A stretch of DNA of 23,373 bases. Origin: Hypsibius dujardini. Lineage: Eukaryota > Tardigrada > Eutardigrada > Parachela > Hypsibiidae. This document shows positions 1 through 9,000 of this stretch, in pieces. A program made the translations under genes and the position numbers. Within the stretch, counting starts at the first letter, position 1; each line of letters starts with the position of its first letter. Below the pieces are notes generated by a model that did no database searches, was not told the origin of the DNA, and saw nothing but the letters and a program-made list of their open reading frames with translations. The stretch spans positions 1 to 23,373 of the forward strand of contig LRSR01008314.1 in the NCBI GenBank assembly GCA_001579985.1. The letters run 5' to 3'.

Positions 1-988
1 TACGAAATCTGCAAGCGCATCCAGTCGGACGGTGCCACAAAGGTTTTCGACACAACTATTCAGGCATCGTATGCGTATACCGGTAGTTGGTGGATTGGAT
101 ACGACGATGTCCAAACAATTGCTGGAAAGGTAAACTGATTCATTCACAGCATTTGCCCGACACAGACACAGACACAGACACAGACACAGACACAGACACA
201 GACACAGACACAGACACAGACACAGACGCAGACACAGACACAGACATTGGAACGGATGGCTGCGAATGTGCGTTGCAGTCGTTTGTTTATTTCCATAGAC
301 AACCTGGGCAAAGAATAACGGGTACGGTGGTGTCTACGTCTGGGACACCGCGCAGGACGACTTTGCTAACCTTTGCGGACAGGGCAAAAACCCCCTCCTG
401 AACGCCATCAAGACTGCTTCCCTTGGCGGCTCCAACCCGGGAACAGTTGCAGCCACACCCCCAAGGACAACTACGACAACCGTTGCAACCACCAGTAAGG
501 CAACCACGACCACCACAAAGGCGCCATCAACCACAGTCAAAGCAACAACTGCTGCAGCAACCATCAAAACTGTACCGCCGACCGTCCAGTCTGGACCCCT
601 AACCACCGCTAAGCCCGCCGTTACCACCACCACCACAGCAACGACAGGAGCGCCACCGCGACCAACAACGGCTGCTTCTTCCGGCACTACTGGTAAGTTG
701 TCCATCCTTGCTGTGTGCCTCTTTCAAAGCTGCAAAATTAACAAGGTTCTCGATCTGCTACAAGTATTTTAAGGCGAACCCATGCTTTCGTTTTCAGCGA
801 CCTGCGGAACCCCGCTATGCACCCAAAAGGGACCGGGCCTGGTGGCTCTTGGCGCCTGTTCAACCACGTTCTGCAACTGCGACCAGTCCAACGTCGGTTA
901 CCTGACCAGCTGCGGCGGCGCCTTAATCTTTGATTCAGTCAATCATTACTGCAACTATCAGAGCCAAGTTGCGGGTTGTGCCGGATAA
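1..988 (+). CDS. GH18 chitinase, C-terminal part, with Thr-rich linker and chitin-binding domain
   Basis: Partial gene; the 5' part and the catalytic DxxDxDxE strand lie before the window. Exons 1–129, 299–692 and 798–988 join in frame (phases 0 and 1) with GT–AG introns of 169 and 105 nt; the stop is TAA at 986–988. Exon 1 reads WWIGYDDVQTIAGK and exon 2 continues NNGYGGVYVWDTAQDDF, the last strands of the GH18 barrel. About 80 residues rich in Thr, Ala and Pro follow, a likely O-glycosylated linker. Exon 3 encodes a Cys-rich module of about 62 residues (8 Cys, ending near FDSVNHYCNY) that fits a CBM14/peritrophin-A fold. Family knowledge: such secreted enzymes hydrolyse beta-1,4-GlcNAc links in chitin of cuticle, gut lining or food. 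Intron 1 is largely a hexanucleotide repeat. The module order is as in arthropod chitinases; paralogue identity cannot be told. Confidence 0.9.
159..246. repeat. (ACAGAC)n microsatellite in chitinase intron 1
   Basis: About 14 copies of a hexamer (gacaca/cagaca register) with one substitution near the end fill half of the 169-nt intron between chitinase exons 1 and 2. Read in frame it gives an Asp-Thr repeat, which is not protein because it lies between a good donor (AAG|gtaaac at 130) and a good acceptor (ccatag at 293–298). Confidence 0.93.
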
Positions 989-1010
989 AGTCCTCCAACC
1001 GCAGGAATCT

Positions 1011-1187
1011 TACAGTAAGCGACAGAATTCAATCTAACTTAAGGTCACGGAAATGGGCGAAAAGGGGCGGGGCAAGGGTGACACTTGAACAATCAACCAA
1101 TCAACCAGCGGAGCTCCAGACCCCTGCCCCGCCCCTTTTGCCCATTTCTGGGACCCTCCGTTAGATTAAGTTCTGTCGCTTACTGTA
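1011..1187. mobile_element. Tc1/mariner-type MITE with about 70-bp inverted repeats and TA duplication
   Basis: The element runs 1013–1185, begins CAGTAAGCGACAGAA and ends with its complement TTCTGTCGCTTACTG, and is flanked by TA at 1011–1012 and 1186–1187. The inverted arms extend about 70 bp each with few mismatches and include a G-rich block (ggggcggggc) on the left and its complement on the right, around a loop of about 30 bp. It has no coding capacity. TA duplication and CAGT termini fit a non-autonomous Tc1/mariner element. It sits 23 bp after the chitinase stop, so it is probably in the 3' UTR, where it could fold into a long RNA hairpin. Confidence 0.85.
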
Positions 1188-1864
1188 GACGCTATTAACG
1201 GAGTATTGTAATTACATGTATAGAATTTTGTAGGAAGCTTCAATTATTTCGGCCTTTTTGAATTGAGATGTAAATTTTTCCCCTTGAGCAATATTCGTCA
1301 CGTCACTGTTTGCTAGCTTGTGTGCTGCTGACCTGCTGATATTTAAAATGCATTTACGTATTATTCCCGCTGACAATAATGTGTACATGAAAAACTCAAC
1401 CTAAGTCGTCCAGAAAGCTTCATAGAAGTACACAGGAAAGAGGGGAAAAAATAAGGAAATAATTAAAGGCGAACGAAGTAGAAAGAGAAGGAATGAGTTG
1501 TTGAGGTAGAATATAGGTCTATTTATAGGCTTGCAGAGCGGCACCATTCAGACTGGAGGCGGGGTCGGTTGGCAGTCTGGTCCTTGATTCATCCGAGGGG
1601 TGTTGGTCAGCAGGGGTCACTCCCAGTTATACCCAGATTTAGCTGCCCGCCAAATCCTCTTCGTTTTGGTAGTCAACGTATCTTCCTCATTCTGAATTGC
1701 ATTGTTTCAGAAGGGAGCCGGTTCAATACCAGGATGAGTGTTTCGAAAATCATAAAGGATTTCAATTAATGTTCGAATTACTGTCATTTTTTTGACAGTG
1801 AAGCAATGTGACTTTTTGGCGGGCGTAATTCATAATCATTTTATTGAGGTATGACTACCCTGTA
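1188..1864. other. Non-coding stretch, nothing recognised
   Basis: AT-rich sequence with short frames only. No domain, RNA gene or transposon end was recognised. A GGTTCAATACC near 1711 resembles a tRNA B box but lacks the surrounding tRNA fold. Confidence 0.5.
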
Positions 1865-2365
1865 TTAGCTCATCATACACTGGGCATAACCCACAACGGG
1901 CTGCAAATTCCCTGACGATGGCAGACTAGAACTGTCGCCGCGGGCTGGGTTGGCAGACACGAGAAGCCAGCACTGCCCGTACTGCTTGCCCGGGGTGAAT
2001 TGTCCGACGTGAACATGGCCTGTGTACACTGCGGATGGATCAGGCAGAGGTCCTGAAACGTAGCCGAAGTATTCGCCATGAGGTAGAACGTGTCCGTTGT
2101 TCGGTTGAGGGCCACAAACCCGGACAGTTGAGGTAGGCTGGAACGTAGTAAAAACTTGCTTGGTACAGACGCTTTAACGTCGCTCCGGACAAAAAGGTAG
2201 TTTCGATTTCGTGAAAAAGATGCAGGGCAGAGAGCGTCGCTAAAGAAGTCAGTTCAGCGACCATTGTCGAGATTGTAGTTGGTCAAATGACAGCGTCCTT
2301 GATCGTCACCCTGATCACCCTTCGTCCCTAGCTCGGCTAGCGACCTTTCTGATCCAGCGTCGTAC
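1865..2365 (-). pseudogene. Unrecognised coding-like region, broken frame
   Basis: On the minus strand a strong acceptor (tttgtctgttttag) ends at 2366 and opens a frame with YDAGSERSLAELGTKG… and GRCHLTNYNLDNGR, interrupted by TGA at about 2254. The same frame resumes with CPASFSRNRNYLFVRSDV and GFVALNRTTDTFYLMA. From about 2137 a second frame (after a possible ttccag acceptor) is open for 90 residues to TAA at 1865–1867, with HGEYFGYVSGPLP, GQFTPGKQYGQCWLLV and VVGYAQCMMS. The residue mix looks like real secreted or extracellular protein, but I do not recognise a family. It could be a decayed gene, or a live last exon (1865–2137) with an unseen upstream part. The intact last exon is the better-supported piece. 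Confidence 0.35.
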
Positions 2366-2804
2366 CTAAAACAGACAAATAAAATTAGTTAATTCATCTA
2401 CTTTTGAAGTGGAAAAAAAGTTAGTTATTTATGACTGCGGTAGTTAAGACCGGACAGTTAAATTATAAATATGTCTTTTTTGTTAAGCATTTTTAGTTCT
2501 GTCACTTCTTGAAACTACAGTAGGCCTCACATAGTTTTTATTTTTTAGTTCAGTTTTGTTTTGGTCATCCAGAACAGCCCTACCAGTGATATGTTAGCCT
2601 ACAATTCAGAGTACAAATCGAACACAAGCGGAAGAAAATATTATTGTAAGGCTGAAATCACACTACTAATTCTTGAGCTCCTGAACAACACCAGCAAATC
2701 TCAGTATAAAGAGAATGTGTATATTACACAATACGAGTAGAGTACGACTACATGAATCACAAAAAAACACTGACTAAAGAATCTCCACAACAGATTACAC
2801 GTAC

Positions 2805-2961
2805 TAACACAGCACCAGTTGCAAGCTTGCAAACAGTCCTGCCCATCTGCATCGTTGAATCTGCCCAAGTCCATGGCACAGTCGGTAGAGTCGGCAGGAA
2901 CATGAGCCCGCCAACCGTGAAGGTACTGCCGAACCTGGGCTATGCTGGGCGAAGCAGACGT
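2805..2961 (-). CDS. Possible Cys-rich exon, unrecognised
   Basis: A candidate minus-strand exon lies between an acceptor (caattgtttacag, ending at 2962) and a donor (gttagtacgt region near 2804). It reads about 52 residues including VRQYLHGWRAHVP, DCAMDLGRFNDADG and CLQACNWCC. It may belong to the same unknown gene as the coding-like region at 1865–2365, which lies downstream on the same strand. No family was recognised and no start is visible; this is weak support only. Confidence 0.2.
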
Positions 2962-3528
2962 CTGTAAACAATTGCGCTTCAAAAATGCACGAGGTCTCAT
3001 CTGGAAACTATTAAAATCAACAAAGATGCGCTGTTAGAGTGCGACTTGACCTTCAACGCGTGGCACATCCTTCTGGTCGTCAGCGTCATCGGTCAGTGCA
3101 CTTAAATTCGGACAGAATATTTTTGCGGATTCAATTTTAACCAGCTGCACGTTCTGCTTCCTGTTCATCATTGTTAAATGTGTATCTTCCTTGAAGTAGT
3201 TGTACTCGTAAAGAGATTGATGTACATTAACATCCCTTGATGAGTCTTTAATAAACGTAACCAGAAGCAGAGACGTGACGGACGAACGGATGGGGTGGGG
3301 GACACTGGGGAAATCCCCCAAAATTAATTCGAGGGGGATTGTTTAACCAGCAAGATGAAAAAAATTATTGCCTCCTCAAATGGGGGGGGGGGACTCCCTT
3401 TTAAATGCAAAACGGGTTTCTCCCCAACTTTTGGCAAGAATTTGTTCAAGCAGAGTCAATGGTTTCCTTAGGGCTGCCAGTCTTATGGTACGATGGTTCG
3501 ATGGTAGGAATCGTCCGATGGCAACAAG
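2962..3528. other. Non-coding stretch with a poly-G run
   Basis: No convincing gene. A minus-strand frame of 95 codons ending at 3034 has no recognisable domain. A G-run of about 10 occurs near 3381–3392. The start of the 18-bp minisatellite decays into this area from about 3487. Confidence 0.4.
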
Positions 3529-3697
3529 GGCTCAGAGGTACGAAAGGTTCAAAGGTACAAAGGGTCCAGTGGTACGAAAGGTTCAAAGGTACAAAGGGCT
3601 CAGAGGTACGAATAGTTCAAAGGTATGAAGGGTTCAGGGGTACGAAGGGTTCAAAGGTACGAAGGGTTCAAAGGTACGAAGGGTTCAGTGGTACGCA
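3529..3697. repeat. 18-bp minisatellite
   Basis: About nine imperfect copies of aggtacgaagggttcaa(a), most regular between 3600 and 3690. Because the unit is a multiple of three it stays open in two frames and gives low-complexity peptides (YERFKGTKG type and GTKGSKVQR type). The matching 'proteins' on the plus strand are therefore repeat artefacts. Confidence 0.9.
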
Positions 3698-4196
3698 ACA
3701 AGGGGCAAAAAGAGGGAAGGGGAAGGGACGGGGACTTGTAGCCTAAGCCCACAAGCCCCCCCCCCCTGGAAAAAGTCCTTTACTCCTCTTATCATAATCA
3801 GCCCAAGGAAGAAGACGAAATATTTGCGGCCACCATTCGTCCCAACGGCAGCTCTTGACAAATATACAACACACCCATTCGCAAATGTAATTATTTAGGT
3901 ACAATTCATTCCGCGACATTTCTGACTAGGGTCGATCGTCTCATTTTGGGAAAGCTCCTACGCGATAACAAACGCGAAGCCATTATCTCACAGCTTTGCT
4001 CGTTTGTATCAGGGAAATCCATCAAAACTCAATAATCATGCACATAGCAAGGTAAAGAGTGGATTGAAATCCCACCAGATGGGATGAAAAAATTATGTTC
4101 TGTATTAAAATAGGTTATCGTCGCGGCCTGGTTTTCGGCTGAAAGCAAACCGCTTGGATGAAATGTCTCTTTAAGTGCGCTCGGGGTTCGGCATCC
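3698..4196. other. Intergenic and 3' flank of the GPCR gene
   Basis: Holds a poly-C run near 3758–3768 and otherwise AT-rich unique sequence. No gene or clear canonical poly(A) signal for the minus-strand receptor gene was found. Confidence 0.4.
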
Positions 4197-5764
4197 TCAC
4201 ATCCTCGTTTGCACCTGAATCGTGGACGCTCCGCCAGTATCCCATTTGCGCGAGGACAATCCGGTATGGAATGACGGGTTTGTGGGAGTCACTTGGTTTC
4301 TCGGGCAGACGTGCACGTTCAGCGATCGCAACCACTTCCAGAAATGCGACCGATACTCATTGCTGAATGCGAAAAGAATTACCTGAAACGGAGAAGAGAA
4401 ACTATAGAAAATATATTTCTAATTAAACAGTCAATGCCGCTTAAGAAATGTCCCTTTTTTCAGTTCTTTTTTCACCGTTACTTTCCCTTCAGGATTCTTC
4501 TCTACCTTTCTCCACATTCAGCCTAATAAACTTGTTAACTACCCAACCTCCTGTGGGTAGAATTAACACTATGTAATATAATTTTTTTTATATGTCACTC
4601 ACAGGTGTGACCGGAAATTGCAACGCCAGACACCATCGAAGCCATAGACGCAGCAGCGGACTGTTCCCGTACAGTACCGGAAAGGCTGCCTGAACCATGG
4701 GCTGTGTCACGGTACACAACACATCAAACACCACGGAAATCAGCAACATCTTCGTCACGTTCAATCGCCTCTGGAAAGTGACAGCTTTCCGTGTCGAATC
4801 CCCCGGGGCGCCATCACCGCTACGATGACTACGGAAGCCCCTCACATACAAAACGAGGAACACCAGCACCGCAATGCCACCCACCACCCCATAGGGCACG
4901 TAGATAGCAATGGGTGTGAGGAAACTCTTCAGGATACCCTTCGTTTGAATCACGATGCACTGGCCTTGCTCCGTAGAGCCGAATTTCCCGCCAACCTCAA
5001 ATAAAAACGGAATAGAGCATACTCCCGAGATGGACCAACAAACGGCAATCATCATTCCGGTGACCTTTCGTGTTGACCAAGCTTTGTAGGCAAAGGGGAA
5101 GATCATAGCGACGAGTCGGTTGACGGCCAACGACACCTCGGCCCAGTTGTTGGCGTACTGCTGAATGCTCTGCAGGAAATGGACGTATTTGCAGACATCG
5201 CGTGGATGGGCGAACCAAAAGTTGTCCCCGTAGATGAGGACGGCGGTGATGGGGCTATGGACTACACTCATGCCTATAGGGACGATATCAAATGCCAAAT
5301 GTCAAATGTCAAATTCAACTCAAATTCATGTATTCAAAACATTCTCAAAAACTTTATTTGGGAAGCACTCTACAACTACATAAGAAAAACGCGCCAAAAC
5401 AATAATAAATTGAATTGAGTTTTCACAAGTCCCGTCGAATCAAAGCTACATCAAAATCAAGTGATCAAATGAGTTTCAAAATCAAATCAAATCAAATGTG
5501 CCGTTTTGTCATTTGATGCCATTCCTACGTGCCTAGGCAGTTGATGATGACATGGATGATGAGGATGCCAGCTCCGGATCGGAGGGTTCGCGACCGAGTG
5601 ATGACGCAAAATAGCACCCCGTTAGTGAGGATCCCAATGAGGGAGATGGCGATGAAGGCGGCGAACCATAAGCGCATTGATGACCTTTCAATGGCGTTCC
5701 CATTCAGGTGCTGGGTGGTAAAGTTCTTGAGCGCAGAGGTGTTGACCAAACTGAAGTTGTTCAT
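4197..5764 (-). CDS. Rhodopsin-like (class A) G protein-coupled receptor
   Basis: Complete three-exon gene, 362 residues in the preferred model: exons 5764–5533, 5273–4603 and 4382–4197 (stop TGA 4197–4199). The N-terminus has N-glycosylation sites (NFS, NTS, NFT) and no signal peptide. Class A landmarks: TM1 GILTNGV (N1.50 = N48), C105 at the base of TM3 and C183 in loop 2 for the disulfide, NRL at 129–131 in place of DRY, W157 in TM4, and TM7–helix 8 FPVTPVILFAFSNEYRSHFW with T300-P301 in place of NP and Leu for the Tyr of NPxxY. Intron 2 (4383–4602, CCT|gtgagt … tttcag|GTA) joins TM7 in phase 0. Intron 1 falls inside TM2 and is a transposon. With a GC donor (CCTAG|GCACGT) and acceptor TATAG|GCATG, the N1.50-to-P2.59 spacing is 37 residues, the class A norm. 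The alternative GT donor at 5528 with acceptor at 5255 is also in frame but shortens TM2 by five residues. The ligand is unknown. Confidence 0.88.
5277..5527. mobile_element. hAT-like MITE forming intron 1 of the GPCR gene
   Basis: Element of 251 bp. Left end TAGGGACGATATCAAATG; right end read inward TAGGAATGGCATCAAATG: terminal inverted repeats of about 22 bp with a few mismatches. It is flanked by 8-bp duplications CATGCCTA (5269–5276) and CGTGCCTA (5528–5535), one mismatch. YAGGG-type ends with 8-bp duplications are typical of hAT transposons. The inside holds CAAAT repeats and a 45-bp block (ctttatttgggaagcactct, about 5350–5384) shared with the intron element at 12777–13120. It has no coding capacity. 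Almost the whole element, plus 3–5 bp of duplication at each side, is intron. Confidence 0.85.
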
Positions 5765-7487
5765 ATTGAAAAACTAATACTGGAAATAAAAATTATCAAT
5801 CGCGGGTTTTTTTAACGCTGTCGGAGTCGCGTCAGTAACAGATAGGGAAGATAACTCTTACAGTTATGAGAGTATGCAGCAGTTGCGACACAGACCTTGC
5901 TGCATGGAGAAAGCAACGATCGCGTGAGTGATTCTCTACCCAGGATACACATGAGTGCTTTAACCTGGATAAATAATTAAGCTAGCGGTGAGAGTGGGTG
6001 GATTAATATAACTCTCGGAAAACAAGAGAGCAAGCATAACACGCAACCACGAATAAAACAACTCTTTTCAAAACAAACAGCTCTTTGACACAACTCTTCT
6101 GTTAAAATTACGAGGGGAGAACCATCTGGCCTTGAAAAACGAGAGCCTCGCGATCAGGTGCTGCGGAGCATATCTTAATTTGGTTCTACGAGTTCACATG
6201 TCCACCGGTGCAGGTGCGAGTAGAAAATTGAGGGTAATCACACAAATCTTGCGATTGTAATTTGTGATTGCCGTTACTTTTCCTGTTACACTGGTATATG
6301 CATCAGTGGCCATTTTGACTCGTGGAAACTAATTACGACCCGACCCGACACGGACTTTGTCTTGAATGAGAGAAAACCGGATACGCTTGAAAAGGGATTT
6401 CGTAAGCTTCACCGGAAGATCAGCCCTTGAAGAGAGATGACTGAATTCGAAAGTTTGTAATCTGCTGCGTCAGACGTGCCAAACGTCTTTCATCCATGAC
6501 GTGAACTTCTTTTGATTTTGAGTTGCAATTTTGTGGTACTGATTCTGCTCGGCTCGCCTTCAATCGTGGCACATTGTACTATATAATGGGCCTGTCTTCG
6601 GTTCCATGCATCGGCATCCACAGCCGTTCCGTGATTTTGGATAAACGGATTCCATGAAAGACCAGTAGGGTCGCAAAACACGATGATAACACTAATGAAA
6701 CACTACTGTACCGGCTGTACCAATAGCTCAGCTCCTGGTGGCGGTCAAGGCAACAGCAGTGAGGGTGCGTATGATCGTTGAGGATCTGGTGACGGTGGCC
6801 GGGATGTTCAGGGTGGTGGTTGTGGACGGGGGATTAATCAATCTCGCTCCAACTACACAACCTTAAACGAGGAACGCGGACGTGGTAACCATGGTGGGCG
6901 GACAGAACACCTGAGACACATAACAATGAAGATAGGATGCCTTAACAAGTGAGCGTCGTACCTGTGGCAGTCCGCTAATCGGGTGGATCTGCCATCAGAC
7001 CTGTCCGACTTCAGACCGACAAAAAGTTAACTTCGGTTTGCGAACCATTATCAGTGTGAGTGGTCTAGAATCCTGAGAAGTGTTAATTGGACACCAAATG
7101 GGTCACAGATCCATAAAATGTTATGTATAACGTCATGCCCAACGGTCTTGACATACCTTTTGAAAAAATGGAATGGGTTAAAAATTTAAATCAGAGTAAA
7201 GAGAGAAACGGGAGCAGACTATTACTTGTCAGTTTACCTGCTTTTTGTGATCATCGTGCGAACCATAAATGACTCCGGTTGGACGACCCGCCAAATTAGC
7301 CTTTGCCCAAGTGTAAGAGAAATCAAACAGTGAAATCAGAAACTCCTGAAGCTTATAAGCACCCCGGAACCCATTCCGACGTTATATATCCCATTCTTGA
7401 CTTTTTCGATTTAAAAATCGCCAAGTCTCATTGCTGAACGTACTACTGGCGAGTTTTGACACAAAGCTTGTAAATTGATACGGAATA
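5765..7487. other. Upstream region of the GPCR gene and long intergenic stretch
   Basis: Contains the presumed 5' UTR and promoter of the receptor gene, without a TATA box I can place with confidence. Short AT-rich stretches occur at 5770–5815 and 5960–6010. A GGT/GGTGG-rich patch lies at 6735–6900. No open frame has recognisable protein features, and no RNA gene was found. Confidence 0.4.
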
Positions 7488-7677
7488 TTGATATGGAATT
7501 GGAATTATGGAATTACTGTACAGGTACAGACGAACAGTATTCTCAGATCAAGAAATACCGGGGGCCCTACTGGAGTTGGAGTAATGGAGTTACAGTATAG
7601 GAACGTGCTGTCAGGCCAAAGGGTACCGAGGGCCCTATTGGAGTTGGAGTTATGGTGTTACTGTATAGGTACAGTGC
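7488..7677. repeat. 68-bp satellite, about 2.5 units
   Basis: Units share gggccctaytggagttggag, a tract like taatggagttacagtatagg, and caggccaaagggtacc, repeating every 68 bp or so. The same unit occurs at 17700–17822 and, inverted, at 20786–20840. A further fragment (gtcaaggagtaccaggggccc) lies at 8045–8068, on the far side of the MITE at 7678–8037, so that MITE split this array. Confidence 0.85.
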
Positions 7678-8037
7678 GAGGTAGAGGCCGTTAACCAGGC
7701 CGCTTTTCGAAATCGTAACTTAAGCAGGCCAGCAGGCCAGCAGGTGGCGCATAAGTCGTTTTTGCGATGTCAACCCAGGCAGATGGAACCGAAATGGCGT
7801 CTCTACCGGACTACTTGCAAACTTCTCCATTGACATTCTTCCCTTCCTTTTTTTGGATTCAAATTCAAACCGTGAGGCTTAGGAACGAACTAAAATGGGT
7901 CAGAGAATTTTTCTGAATGTTTTCAAGCCACCTGTTATGGCATGGCAGCACTGCAGCGCTGGGAAATCAACGATGAAAAAACCGGCCTGGTTAAGTTACG
8001 ATTTCTAAAAGCGACCTGGTTAACGGCCTTTACCTTG
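7678..8037. mobile_element. MITE-like element with about 50-bp terminal inverted repeats
   Basis: Left arm from about 7678 reads gaggtagaggccgttaacca and on through cgcttttcgaaatcg and taacttaagcaggcc to 7730. The right arm (7983–8037), read inward, is aaggtaaaggccgttaacca then ggtcgcttttagaaatcg and taacttaaccaggcc. About 90% of arm positions agree. The 250-bp interior has no useful frame. The flanks on both sides are 68-bp satellite, so it transposed into the satellite. The duplication is unclear (TACAGTG / TACTGTC is a possible decayed pair), and the superfamily is not assigned. Confidence 0.75.
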
Positions 8038-8164
8038 TACTGTCAAGTCAAGGAGTACCAGGGGCCCTACTGGAATGAATCCCAAAAGAAGGTCCAAACA
8101 AGACTTGATGCAGTCGGACGGACGAGTTTGACACAGCCTTTGGGTCCATCAGCACCTACTCTAT

Positions 8165-8475
8165 CACTCCGTACGTTTACAGTCCGGTTGTTCGTCCGTC
8201 TACCCGTTCGTCGTCCGTTCGTCCACCCGTTTATCGTTCATCTGTCTTTTCCAAGATCCGTTTCTTAACAGTCTCATCGTCTGTCTCCACTACCCGTCCT
8301 GCTTTCGATCCGCCCATCTGTCCACATTCGGTCCGTTCATTGACAGTTCGTAAGTCCACTCACTGTCCGTCCGTTTGTCTGTCCGTTCGTTCGTCCGTTG
8401 ACAGTGTATCCGTTCTTCCGTCTGTGCACCAGGCTGTTTGTATGTTTGTTCAGAGCTAGCCCATTCGTCCCAAGT
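8165..8475. repeat. Degenerate (TCCG)n-like repeat
   Basis: Many variants of gtccgttcgtccg and gtctgtccg make a pyrimidine-rich, four-base-periodic stretch. Open frames here, such as the one ending at 8268, are Arg/Ser/Val/Pro-rich because of the repeat and are not taken as genes. Confidence 0.7.
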
Positions 8476-8639
8476 TTGTTCATCCGTTCGCGTTTACTTA
8501 GACCGTCGTCTTCCTATGGCATTCTTCCAAGGTGTGTCAATACGCAGGAGACGACGAGGAGAAGAGCCGGCAACAAATCACAGACGAGAGGTTATTGCGG
8601 CGAGATGAAGGACTAACAACCGTTTGGATAACTGACAAA

Positions 8640-8960
8640 CGAAAGGCTTGTGAACGGACGGACGAACTGTAGGCGCACGACGGGGTATGGACCCAAGGAT
8701 CGACGCACGGCCTGCAGATGGACGGCATACTTTGAGCGGAAGATGGAACTGACATTCAAAAAAACGGACAGACAGATGAATTGCAGGTGGACGGATCGAG
8801 TGACTGTGCATATACGGGCGGTCTGCGGATGGACGGTCGGACTGCGAAAGGATGGAAGAACTGTGTGCGGACAAACCGAATAATAAACAGAACTCTCAGA
8901 CAAGCTACCGGACTGTGGACGGGCTGCTAGATGAGAGGTCAGACTTTGGACGACGGATGG
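8640..8960. repeat. Degenerate (GGAC)n-like repeat, opposite orientation
   Basis: Variants of gacggacggac and ggatggacgg, which is the complementary sense of the TCCG-type repeat at 8165–8475. The two arms, about 160 bp apart, form a loose inverted arrangement. Overlapping minus-strand frames (for example 8613–9053) are repeat artefacts. Confidence 0.65.
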
Positions 8961-9000
8961 CTCGATGGCTGTTGGCTCCTGTAACGCTGGGAATGACACG

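Noticed and set aside
87-401. 104-residue plus-strand frame with an Asp-Thr repeat
   Set aside because: It reads through the hexamer repeat in a spliced intron and is out of frame with the chitinase exon that follows.
334-705. 123-residue minus-strand frame rich in Val and Ala
   Set aside because: It is the antisense shadow of the Thr/Ala/Pro-rich linker of the chitinase; codon bias of the linker keeps the opposite strand open.
1690-1740. GGTTCAATACC, a tRNA/SINE B-box look-alike
   Set aside because: The flanking bases do not form a T-stem or acceptor stem, and no A box is found at the right distance.
3368-3746. Two plus-strand frames with YERFKGTKG-type repeats
   Set aside because: They are translations of an 18-bp minisatellite and need no gene.
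4997-5218. Short minus-strand frame overlapping the GPCR
   Set aside because: Out-of-frame shadow of receptor exon 2.
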